Origin: Mycobacterium sp. SVM_VP21
GTDB taxonomy: Bacteria; Actinomycetota; Actinomycetes; Mycobacteriales; Mycobacteriaceae
Direction of reading: 5' to 3'
Assembly: GCA_024758765.1 (NCBI GenBank)
Contig: CP101406.1
Coordinates: 496,001 to 560,000, forward strand
DNA: 64,000 bases
Part shown: one piece after another, positions 17,243-25,061 of the stretch
Layout of the letters: the number at the start of each line of letters is the position of its first letter
How positions within the stretch are numbered: the first letter of the stretch is position 1
The notes under the pieces: model-generated
The model's input: only the letters and a program-made list of their open reading frames with translations
Databases searched by the model: none
Told to the model about the DNA's origin: nothing
Position numbers and translations under genes: made by a program

Positions 17243-18025
17243 ATGACGGACTGCAGACCGGGTGCGGCCATGACTAGGGCGCCAGTTCATCTCACTGTGT
17301 CGGTAACTGATGTGGGCGGGGTTTGCCTGCTGACCGCCGTGGGAACGCTGGACAGCACCAATTATCTCGAACTGCGCGACTGCGTGATCAAGGCAGCGCT
17401 CGACGAACCGCCGGCGGTGTTGGTCGACGTCGGCGACCTCGACGTCCCGGCTCGCTCGGCGTGGTCTGTGTTCACCAGCGCCCGTTGGCATGTGAGCGTT
17501 TGGCCGGATATCCCGATCCTGTTGGTCTGCGAGCGACCTGAAACAATGGCGCGGCTCTCCGAAACCGGTGTGACGCGCTACGTTCCGGCACACTCCGACC
17601 TTGAGACTGCACTGGGTTCGCTGCCACGTCCCAAACGCACTCGCCGCAGGGTCAGCGCAGAATTGCCACGCCGCCTAAGCAGCTTGCGCCGTTCCCGTGA
17701 CTTCGTCGCGGAGTGGCTGTCCAGCTGGTCGCAGGATCAGTTGATACCGACGGCCAAGGTGATCGTGGACGTGCTGGTGGAAAACGTGTTACGCCATACC
17801 GACAGCTCACCGACGGTCTTGTTGGAAAGCGCGGGCTCGACGGTCACCGTTGCGGTCCAAGACGCCGACGCCGCCCCGGCTGTGCTCCACGAGGGCCCCG
17901 ACGGCTTGCCTGCCCGAGCGTCGGGCTTAGCGGTCGTTGGTGCGGTGTGTCGCACGTGGGGCAGTACTCCCACTGCGAAGGGCAAGACCGTATGGGCGGT
18001 GATCAGGCCGGAATGCCGGCTTTAG
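17243..18025 (+). CDS. STAS-HATPase fusion, anti-sigma regulator
   Basis: The 260-residue protein joins an N-terminal STAS-like domain (about 10-115; V-C-L-L-T-A-V-G-T-L-D-S-T-N) to an RsbW-like HATPase_c domain (about 140-258; V-I-V-D-V-L-V-E-N-V-L-R-H-T, V-A-V-Q-D-A-D). It therefore unites antagonist and kinase halves of a partner-switching system. The STAS loop reads L-D-V-P-A-R-S-A-W, with one serine that could be phosphorylated. ATG 17270 (M-T-R-A-P-V-H) is an alternative start. It converges on the GAF-ANTAR gene with 9 bp between stops. Confidence 0.8.
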   Translation: MTDCRPGAAMTRAPVHLTVSVTDVGGVCLLTAVGTLDSTNYLELRDCVIKAALDEPPAVLVDVGDLDVPARSAWSVFTSARWHVSVWPDIPILLVCERPETMARLSETGVTRYVPAHSDLETALGSLPRPKRTRRRVSAELPRRLSSLRRSRDFVAEWLSSWSQDQLIPTAKVIVDVLVENVLRHTDSSPTVLLESAGSTVTVAVQDADAAPAVLHEGPDGLPARASGLAVVGAVCRTWGSTPTAKGKTVWAVIRPECRL

Positions 18026-18034
18026 CGCATGACT

Positions 18035-18736
18035 TCACTGTCCCCGGCCGACGCGTGTCACCAATTGCACGGCAACCTCGGTCAGCGGAGTGTTGGAGTT
18101 CTGCGACAGCCGCTTGAGCAGCTCAAAGGCTTGCACCGCGTCGATGTCGAACCGCTCCATGAGCATGCCTTTGGCCTGGCCGATGATGTCGCGGGAGGCC
18201 AGCGCACTGCGAAACTGCTCGTCGCGACGAACCATGTGCCAGGCCAGTGCGGCGTGAGTGGCCAGGATCAGCCCTAATTCCACCGCGTCGTCATCGAAAG
18301 CGTTGGCGGTTTGGGCGTAGAAGTTCAGAGCGCCAGTGGTGCCATCACCGGTGAATATTTCGAATGCCAGAACGGAACGGATCGGCGTGGTGGCTGCGAC
18401 CTCCCGGCAATACGACGGCCAGCGCTCCTCCCCGCAGACGTCATCCAGCCGAACCACATGATGCTTCCACGCCGCGGCCAGACACGGCCCCTCCCGCAGA
18501 CGACGCTGAATGCCGTCCAGCGCAGCCGGGTATCCATCTGTCGCGGAGAGGGTCTGCACCTCACCGCTCGATGTCGCGAGCGTGACACCAGCATGCTGGG
18601 CACAAGACATGTGCCCGAGAAGATTGGCGACCAGTTCGTCGAGCGCGCCATCGGCGTCGGCACGAGTCCGCTGATTCAGCGTGTGCACCAGGTCCGCCAC
18701 GTCACGCATCATGTCGTTGCGGCTCGTCACCGCCAT
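18035..18736 (-). CDS. GAF-ANTAR regulator
   Basis: The 233-residue protein has a GAF sensory domain (about 25-165; L-R-E-G-P-C-L-A-A-A, R-S-V-L-A-F-E-I-F) and a C-terminal ANTAR domain (D-I-I-G-Q-A-K-G-M-L-M-E-R-F-D-I-D at about 175-230). Such proteins couple a ligand or redox signal to RNA antitermination and are frequent in mycobacteria. ATG 18736 has GGAG eight bases upstream; ATG 18775 is an alternative. An inverted repeat (18835-18850) lies in its presumed leader. Confidence 0.88.
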   Translation of the reverse strand: MAVTSRNDMMRDVADLVHTLNQRTRADADGALDELVANLLGHMSCAQHAGVTLATSSGEVQTLSATDGYPAALDGIQRRLREGPCLAAAWKHHVVRLDDVCGEERWPSYCREVAATTPIRSVLAFEIFTGDGTTGALNFYAQTANAFDDDAVELGLILATHAALAWHMVRRDEQFRSALASRDIIGQAKGMLMERFDIDAVQAFELLKRLSQNSNTPLTEVAVQLVTRVGRGQ

Positions 18737-18834
18737 GTCTTCGCTCCGCCCAGGTCCCCCGCCAGATGGATCCATGCTCCTCCGATCAGCCAGTAGCGGC
18801 AACCACTTCAGCGTTGGGTCCCGACAATCCGTGC

Positions 18835-18850
18835 TGAAACGAAAGTTTCA
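18835..18850. promoter_or_regulatory. Inverted repeat upstream of the GAF-ANTAR gene
   Basis: TGAAAC-GAAA-GTTTCA is a perfect 6-bp inverted repeat. A wider imperfect repeat (TGAAACGAAA against TTTCGTTCA, to 18864) encloses it. It could be an operator or an RNA hairpin in the leader. Confidence 0.4.
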
Positions 18851-18868
18851 CCAAATTTCGTTCAGGTG

Positions 18869-19249
18869 TTACATATTTGAAGCCCGGGCCGGGGCTGCGG
18901 TAGGCAGGAGCCGTTCGTACACCCGCAGCGTATCGGTCGCAACCCCGTCCCAGGAGTACCTTGCACGGGCCCGCTCTCGCCCGGCCCTGCCAAAGCTGGA
19001 CGCAGCGCGCCGATCCCGACGTACTGCGTTGATGGCGTTCGCGCAGGCGCGCGGGTCCTTCGGCGGGATCAGCAGGCCCGTCACGTCGTAGACACCAGTG
19101 TCGAGCGTGCGGGTGTAGACGTCGACATCGTGGCCACGGCGGGCCAGCGCCGCCGACAGCTCAGCGACGTGAACGGTCTGGCCGCCAGCGTCGGCTCCGC
19201 TCAACGCGGCGAGCGGGCTGGCATGTTCGGAGATCATCGCGATCTTCAC
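18869..19249 (-). pseudogene. Internally deleted GT4-type glycosyltransferase
   Basis: The 126-residue frame consists of the N-terminal 50 residues of a GT4 glycosyltransferase (M-K-I-A-M-I-S-E-H-A-S-P-L, G-A-D-A-G-G-Q-T-V-H-V) joined directly to the typical C-terminal part (D-V-T-G-L-L-I-P-P-K-D-P, R-A-R-A-R-Y-S-W-D). The roughly 250 residues carrying most of the acceptor domain and the nucleotide-sugar E-x7-E motif are absent, so it cannot be an active enzyme. The deletion kept the frame. GTG 19249 overlaps the stop of the upstream intact glycosyltransferase (GTGA). Confidence 0.75.
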
Positions 19250-20241
19250 GGCGATCCTCCCCCGCCGCATTGCGCCTCGATGATCTGGTCCCACTGATGC
19301 AGGAATCGGTCGAGGCCGAAGTGTTCCGTGGCGTAGTTGCGGGCTGCCTTGCCCACGACCTCGGCCAGGTAACGGTCGGCGATCAGCCCGCTCAGCGCGG
19401 TCTGCAGGGTGTCGAGGTCCGCACTGACGACCCCTGCCTCGGGTGGCACCACCAGCGGGGCCATCGTGGCAGCCACCGCCACCACCGGCATGCCCAGGAA
19501 CATGGCCTCCAACAGCGAGGGGCCCAGCGATGTCCAGCGCGCGGTGTGCAGATAGACCCGGCGGTGTGCCAGTTCCTTCATGAGCTGGTCGGTGCGCAAG
19601 TCGCCATGGCCGACCACACCCGCACACCGATGCGCCGGCTCATTCAGATCCTCGGTGCCGATTCCCCAGACATCGACCGGCGCGAACCGCCCCAACGGGC
19701 CCAGCAGGTCGGCGCCGACGGTGCGCCACCGACGCAACGGTTCGTCGATCAGGGCACCGGCTGCCGCGATGTCCCCGGTATAGAGGTGGCCCGGGTCGGC
19801 GATCCCGTGGTCGATCACCATGGTCGGTGCACGACCGTTGTCCCACATCAGCTGGTTGAACGCGGTGACGTGGATCAGCGGGATGTCATTGCGGTCCGCG
19901 ATGGGGTGCAGGCTCTCCACCACAAACGGTCGCGGGGTGTTGTGCTCGACGTACACCGCGGGGACATCGATTCCGGGCCGGCGGCCCAGCAGGCGTGCCG
20001 TCAGCTCCAGCTCGTGGGGTCGCTGCAGCACCACCAGGTCGATCTCCTGGTCACGCAATGCGGTCAGGGGCACTTCCCGTGCCCGCGGCCAGTCCCGACC
20101 GCACAGCCCACGCCCGTCGGGATCACGCGGGGCGTTGACCGGAATGAGGTAGCGGTGTTCGCCGGCGACGAAGGAATCCATCCACGAGCCGTGCACATGC
20201 CAGACGAGCAGCGAACGGCGGGTGGTCTGCGGAAATGCCAT
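19246..20241 (-). CDS. GT4-like glycosyltransferase
   Basis: The 331-residue protein has a GT-B-type layout: an N-terminal part with L-L-V-W-H-V-H-G-S-W-M-D and Y-V-E-H-N-T-P-R, and a C-terminal Rossmann part with the donor-binding block T-S-L-G-P-S-L-L-E-A-M-F-L-G-M-P-V-V-A. Donor and acceptor sugars cannot be told. Start ATG 20241 has no ribosome-binding site, but a SigF-type promoter ends 10 bases before it, which suggests a leaderless transcript. It is coupled to the deleted glycosyltransferase that follows. Confidence 0.82.
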   Translation of the reverse strand: MAFPQTTRRSLLVWHVHGSWMDSFVAGEHRYLIPVNAPRDPDGRGLCGRDWPRAREVPLTALRDQEIDLVVLQRPHELELTARLLGRRPGIDVPAVYVEHNTPRPFVVESLHPIADRNDIPLIHVTAFNQLMWDNGRAPTMVIDHGIADPGHLYTGDIAAAGALIDEPLRRWRTVGADLLGPLGRFAPVDVWGIGTEDLNEPAHRCAGVVGHGDLRTDQLMKELAHRRVYLHTARWTSLGPSLLEAMFLGMPVVAVAATMAPLVVPPEAGVVSADLDTLQTALSGLIADRYLAEVVGKAARNYATEHFGLDRFLHQWDQIIEAQCGGGGSP

Positions 20242-20250
20242 AACCGGTTG

Positions 20251-20275
20251 TTACCCGCGACACCGGAGCCTAAAC
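20251..20275 (-). promoter_or_regulatory. SigF-type promoter before the glycosyltransferase
   Basis: Minus strand GTTT (20275-20272), 15-bp spacer, GGGTAA (20256-20251). Exactly ten bases lie between GGGTA and ATG 20241. Confidence 0.65.
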
Positions 20276-20386
20276 GTGGAAAAGGTCCCCGAAGCGGTTT
20301 GCTACAAGGGGATTCGGCGGCGATCGGGGAAGGGACCGTTACCAAATCGTTGCAGTGCGCCGAACATCGGCGTAGGTTCGTTAGCA

Positions 20387-20515
20387 GGTTGAGTTAACAG
20401 CCACCCGGAAAGACGCGTCAACCACGCTAGCCAGGGAGGCACACTCCCTGCATCTCATCCGTGAAGGTGTAACTCGCATCGACGCGATCCACAGTACGAG
20501 TTTCGACTGATGGAG
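20387..20515 (+). promoter_or_regulatory. Leader shared with the first STAS gene
   Basis: GGTTGAGTTAACAGCC (20387-20402) and TCGACTGATGGAG (20503-20515) repeat the blocks found at 5334-5349 and 5421-5433 before the paralogous STAS gene. The second block supplies the ribosome-binding site. Confidence 0.5.
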
Positions 20516-20522
20516 TAATTCA

Positions 20523-20957
20523 ATGCCCGCTTTAAGAACCGCCGGATCGGTGTTCCCGGCGACCCGAATAAATTCCCTTCCCCCGTCCGATACCTGGGCG
20601 AGCCGCACCGCCCGTTCCGTAACCCGCTGGGGGCGGTCTGGCGCAGTGATCAGCGTCGGCGGTGAACTCGACGCCTCCAACGCCAACCAGCTGTCCGACT
20701 ACGTGCAACGCTGCGCGGGATACTGCGAGTGGCTGGTCCTCGACCTCAATGACCTGGAATTCATTGGTACCGCAGGCTTTTCGGCACTCAAGACGATAAC
20801 CGACCGATGCGCCGAAACGATGGTGTACTGCACGACGGTGCCCGGTGTCGCGGTATCGCGCCTGCTGCGAATCTGCGATCCCGGAAACGCATTCCCCACC
20901 ACCACGTCGGTGGCTGACGCACTGGCCGGCGTGCAGGGGTTCCGGCAGGTCCGCTAG
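20523..20957 (+). CDS. STAS-domain anti-sigma factor antagonist
   Basis: The 144-residue protein is a single STAS domain and a clear paralogue of the one at 5441: W-G-R-S-G-A-V-I-S-V-G-G-E-L-D-A, C-E-W-L-V-L-D-L-N-D-L and F-I-G-T-A-G-F-S-A-L. Thr or Ser in the loop can be the phosphorylation site for an RsbW-type kinase. The first 35 residues differ between the copies. Its stop TAG shares the palindrome CTAG (20954-20957) with the stop of the convergent transporter gene. Confidence 0.85.
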   Translation: MPALRTAGSVFPATRINSLPPSDTWASRTARSVTRWGRSGAVISVGGELDASNANQLSDYVQRCAGYCEWLVLDLNDLEFIGTAGFSALKTITDRCAETMVYCTTVPGVAVSRLLRICDPGNAFPTTTSVADALAGVQGFRQVR

Positions 20958-22420
20958 CTATCCCGTCCCCGGGCGAGTTCGCGGGCCCGTGCTTCACTCT
21001 CCACCGCCGGCCCCGAACCGGGTAGCCGCCTTCCAGCGACTTCGGGGGTGAAGGCCAGCGCGAGCGCGCCGATGGCCCCGGCCACGACCAGCAGGTAGGC
21101 CGGTGCCATCGGGTTGCCGGTGCTTGAAACCAGTGCCTCGGCCATCAGCGGTGTGGTGCCGCCAAACGCCGAGACCGACACATTGAAGCCGATGGCTAGC
21201 GCTCCGTAACGAACCGGGGTGGGAAACAGGGCGGGCAGTGTCGCCGGCAACGTCGCATCGAAGCACAGCAGCATCAGCCCGATCAGCAGAACTCCGGCAA
21301 ACGCCGTCGGACAGTTGTGGGCGGAGCAGATCAGACCAAACGCTGGAACCGAAAGAGCCAGCAACATAGCGCATCCCGTCCACAGCACCGGTTTGACTCC
21401 GATGCGATCGGACAACCGTGCCACCGGAATCACAGTGGCCATCAGCACCAACAGCGTCAGCACGATTACGAGCAGCCCGGCAGTGTGTGGGATCTGCGCG
21501 GTGGTCTGCAGGTACGTGGGCAGGTAGCCGGTGAGCAGGTAGTCGGTGACGTTGTAGGTCAGCACCAGTGCGATACACAGCAGCAGGGGCCGCCACTGAC
21601 TGGCGGTACGTCCCAGTTGCCGCACGGCGGAGTCCTCGGAGTCTTCCTGCTGGCCGCTTGTCTGTTCATAGGCCGGTGATTCCTCCAAACGCAGCCGCAG
21701 GTAGAGGGCGATCATGCCCAGTGGGGCGCTGAGCAACAACGGAATTCGCCACCCCCAACTGACCATTTCCGCGTCAGTAAGCCGACTCTGCAGTACGGTG
21801 ACCAACACACCGGCGGCGACGTAGCCGGCCTGCGAACTCAGCGGAAGAAATCCGGCCATCATGCCGCGTTTGTTATCCGGAGCCTGCTCACCCACGTAGA
21901 CCATCGCACCGACGTATTCACCGCCGGCGGAGAAGCCCTGCACCATGCGCGTCGCGACGAGCAGGATGGGTGCAGCGACACCGATAGCGCTGTAGCCGGG
22001 AAGCAACCCGGTGGCGGTGGTGCCGAGCGTCATCAGCAGCAGCGTGGTGACCAGCACCCGCTTACGCCCGATCCGATCACCGAGTGGGCCGAAGACCACT
22101 CCGCCGACCGGGCGCACCGCGAACGCCGCGGCCAGGGTGCCGAAGGCGCCGATCAGGCTGCTGGTGCCGGTGCCCGGGTAGAACACCCTCGCGATGGTCG
22201 TGGCCAGGTATCCGTAGACACCAAAGTCGTACCACTCCATGAAGTTACCGATCGCAGTGCCGCGGATGGAGCGCCGGAGCTGCTCAGGATCAGCGACCCG
22301 GATCTGTTCGCGCCGCCACAGTCGGCGGCGATGTCTGCGTCCGACCAGCGGGCTATCCCACGCGGCCCTGGAGCTGCTGCGCGGCGAAGTCGGCCCCCTG
22401 TTGGACCATCGTTGCGTCAT
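20954..22420 (-). CDS. MHS-family MFS transporter (ProP/shikimate-permease type)
   Basis: The protein is a 12-helix major facilitator of the metabolite:H+ symporter group: I-G-N-F-M-E-W-Y-D-F-G-V-Y-G-Y in helix 1, D-R-I-G-R-K-R-V-L in loop 2-3, and R-M-V-Q-G-F-S-A-G-G-E-Y in helix 4. Relatives carry proline/betaine, shikimate, citrate or ketoglutarate; this substrate is unknown. Homologues start at about D-P-E-Q-L-R-R (22290s), but no ATG, GTG or TTG lies there. The nearest upstream start, ATG 22420, overlaps the cutinase gene by 68 bp, so the true start is open. Confidence 0.85.
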   Translation of the reverse strand: MTQRWSNRGPTSPRSSSRAAWDSPLVGRRHRRRLWRREQIRVADPEQLRRSIRGTAIGNFMEWYDFGVYGYLATTIARVFYPGTGTSSLIGAFGTLAAAFAVRPVGGVVFGPLGDRIGRKRVLVTTLLLMTLGTTATGLLPGYSAIGVAAPILLVATRMVQGFSAGGEYVGAMVYVGEQAPDNKRGMMAGFLPLSSQAGYVAAGVLVTVLQSRLTDAEMVSWGWRIPLLLSAPLGMIALYLRLRLEESPAYEQTSGQQEDSEDSAVRQLGRTASQWRPLLLCIALVLTYNVTDYLLTGYLPTYLQTTAQIPHTAGLLVIVLTLLVLMATVIPVARLSDRIGVKPVLWTGCAMLLALSVPAFGLICSAHNCPTAFAGVLLIGLMLLCFDATLPATLPALFPTPVRYGALAIGFNVSVSAFGGTTPLMAEALVSSTGNPMAPAYLLVVAGAIGALALAFTPEVAGRRLPGSGPAVESEARARELARGRDS

Positions 22421-23054
22421 CGCCGGCGTAGCTGTCGTGTGCCGCAAAGTTCATGCCGTCGGAGCACACCGCATCCTCGACTGCGCACACCTGCAAAGTC
22501 TTTGCCTGGTACAGGGGTCCGATCACGATCGTGGGCTCTTGCAGAAAATTCATCGCCCGCTCGTTGGGCATGGCGAACAACACGACCGCGGCCACGTGGT
22601 CGGCAACGTCGGGGTCCAACGGTTTGGGCACTGTCGCCGGGTCGATCCCGTCCGGCACCTGGGCCGACGTGACGAAACCCATCACCGCCGCGCCCTGGGA
22701 GTAGCCGCCCAGCACCATCTTGGTTTTAGGGCAGCTGGTCGCCCGGGAGACGACGTGAGTACCCGCGTCTCGAATGCCGTCGACGCCGGTGTCCCAGTGG
22801 TCGGTGGCGGGGTAGTTGACCGCGTAGACAGCCGGGCTCGTTCCCAGGCGGGCATTCAGCGCGTTGAGGAAGGCTTGGCCCGTCGGGCCGACGCCTGGCG
22901 GCTCACCGGTTCCGCGCGCGAAGACCACCTCGGTGTCGGGACACGGCGCTGCCCTCGCGACGGGGACGCCGGGAGCCAGAAGCATCGCGGCCCCGGCAGC
23001 GGACGCCGCGATCGCCAGCGGGCCAATGGAATCGAGGCTGGTACGCGCAGACAT
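22353..23054 (-). CDS. Secreted cutinase-family esterase
   Basis: The 233-residue protein has a signal peptide (hydrophobic I-A-A-S-A-A-G-A-A-M-L-L, cleavage near A-R-A-A-P) and a cutinase alpha/beta-hydrolase domain: V-V-F-A-R-G-T-G-E-P-P-G-V-G, nucleophile Ser in G-G-Y-S-Q-G-A-A-V, and a C-terminal C-S-D-G-M...H-D-S-Y block with the Asp/His part of the triad. Mycobacterial cutinases (CULPs) hydrolyse lipid esters outside the cell. GTG 23072 is an alternative start, but ATG 23054 fits a SigF-like promoter 11 bases upstream. A second cutinase gene is at 28465. Confidence 0.9.
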   Translation of the reverse strand: MSARTSLDSIGPLAIAASAAGAAMLLAPGVPVARAAPCPDTEVVFARGTGEPPGVGPTGQAFLNALNARLGTSPAVYAVNYPATDHWDTGVDGIRDAGTHVVSRATSCPKTKMVLGGYSQGAAVMGFVTSAQVPDGIDPATVPKPLDPDVADHVAAVVLFAMPNERAMNFLQEPTIVIGPLYQAKTLQVCAVEDAVCSDGMNFAAHDSYAGDDATMVQQGADFAAQQLQGRVG

Positions 23055-23065
23055 GTCGGTGTAGG

Positions 23066-23091
23066 TGCCCACCGCGCACCCGCCTCAAACC
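23066..23091 (-). promoter_or_regulatory. SigF-like promoter before the first cutinase
   Basis: Minus strand GGTTT (23091-23087), 16-bp spacer, GGGCA (23070-23066), one mismatch in the -10. Eleven bases separate it from ATG 23054. Confidence 0.4.
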
Positions 23092-23223
23092 GCATGTCCG
23101 AAAAATTTATATCCCGGTAGCGCTTTGGCGAACACTCTGGACAACAGTCCGCCACTTTGTTAAGACAAGAAGGTCAGATATCTGTCTTCAGACTGCAGGG
23201 CAGCCATCCGCGGATTTTCCTAA

Positions 23224-24270
<1,047 letters not shown>

Positions 24271-24304
24271 CGTGGGGGATCCAGCGTGAACGCCGCTAGG
24301 GCAT

Positions 24305-24460
24305 TCAGTACCAGTAGCGTCGGCCGCCGACCGGCCGCCCCACCGCCCCCAATATCCAGAACACCGCGCCCACGACCAGCAGGACAATCCCGATCGCCCA
24401 CAAAACGTAGACGTTGAAAACCAGGCCCAGGATCAGCAGCAACAAACCGAGGCCGATCAT
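24305..24460 (-). CDS. DUF6131-type small membrane protein
   Basis: The 51-residue product, M-I-G-L-G-L-L-L-L-I-L..., is the paralogue of the one at 10458-10613, with the same length and the same R-R-Y-W-Y end. Two hydrophobic stretches imply a hairpin in the membrane. Its ATG (24460-24458) overlaps the stop of the hemerythrin gene (ATGA), so it is translationally coupled to it. Confidence 0.8.
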   Translation of the reverse strand: MIGLGLLLLILGLVFNVYVLWAIGIVLLVVGAVFWILGAVGRPVGGRRYWY

Positions 24461-25020
24461 GAGTCATACCCCAGGATTGCGTCGCGTGCCCGGTCCACCA
24501 TCGAGGCAAACGGTCCGACGAAGGCGTTGGCAAGCGCGCCCTCGACCCTGGCGTGCGGCCTGGTCGGTGCGATCGCCTCGGCGAGCCTGACCGCCCGCTC
24601 CAACAGCTTCAGTTCGGATTCACTGAGTTCGTCACGCAGCTGGGCGAATTCGTCGTGTTCTTCGTGGCCGGCATGTTCGAGAACATCGTCGCGAAGTTCC
24701 CGGAGTTTTTCGGTGAAGAACTCCGAATCGACATTGACGTTCTCCAGCTCGCCCAGGGCCTCCTTGGCTTTCTTCTCCTCGGCCAGCCGTGCATCGATCA
24801 TTGCGCGGCCGTTGTCGAGCTCCTGGGCAGCTCGCGGGTGCACGATCTCTTCTTCGGCCGTCTCGTGGACGGCCAGCAGCCGGCGCAACCGTACGAACGA
24901 CTCGTCGCGCTCGGAGCCGGCGGCCAGCAGTGTCTCGTCAAACAGCGTCTTGATGCGGTGGTGCTGCTCGGTGAGGAAATCGACCACGTCTGTCCGGCTG
25001 TGCAATGTCGTCTGTGCCAT
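24457..25020 (-). CDS. Hemerythrin HHE-domain protein
   Basis: The 187-residue protein is a four-helix hemerythrin-like domain with iron ligands in T-E-Q-H-H-R-I-K, A-V-H-E-T-A-E-E-E-I-V-H-P-R and H-A-G-H-E-E-H-D-E-F. Such mycobacterial proteins bind a di-iron centre and are linked to hydrogen peroxide or nitric oxide responses and SigF. A long charged helix (E-E-K-K-A-K-E-A-L) lies in the middle. ATG 25020 is 10 bases from a SigF-type -10 box and lacks a ribosome-binding site, which suggests a leaderless message. It is coupled to the DUF6131 gene. Confidence 0.9.
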   Translation of the reverse strand: MAQTTLHSRTDVVDFLTEQHHRIKTLFDETLLAAGSERDESFVRLRRLLAVHETAEEEIVHPRAAQELDNGRAMIDARLAEEKKAKEALGELENVNVDSEFFTEKLRELRDDVLEHAGHEEHDEFAQLRDELSESELKLLERAVRLAEAIAPTRPHARVEGALANAFVGPFASMVDRARDAILGYDS

Positions 25021-25030
25021 GGCTATGGGC

Positions 25031-25055
25031 TACCCCAACGAAGTTGGGGCAAAAC
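25031..25055 (-). promoter_or_regulatory. SigF-type promoter before hemerythrin, with internal palindrome
   Basis: Minus strand GTTT (25055-25052), 16-bp spacer, GGGTA (25035-25031). The spacer and -10 contain the perfect inverted repeat CCCCAAC-GAA-GTTGGGG (25032-25048), a possible repressor site covering the -10. Confidence 0.7.
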
Positions 25056-25061
25056 CCGCAC

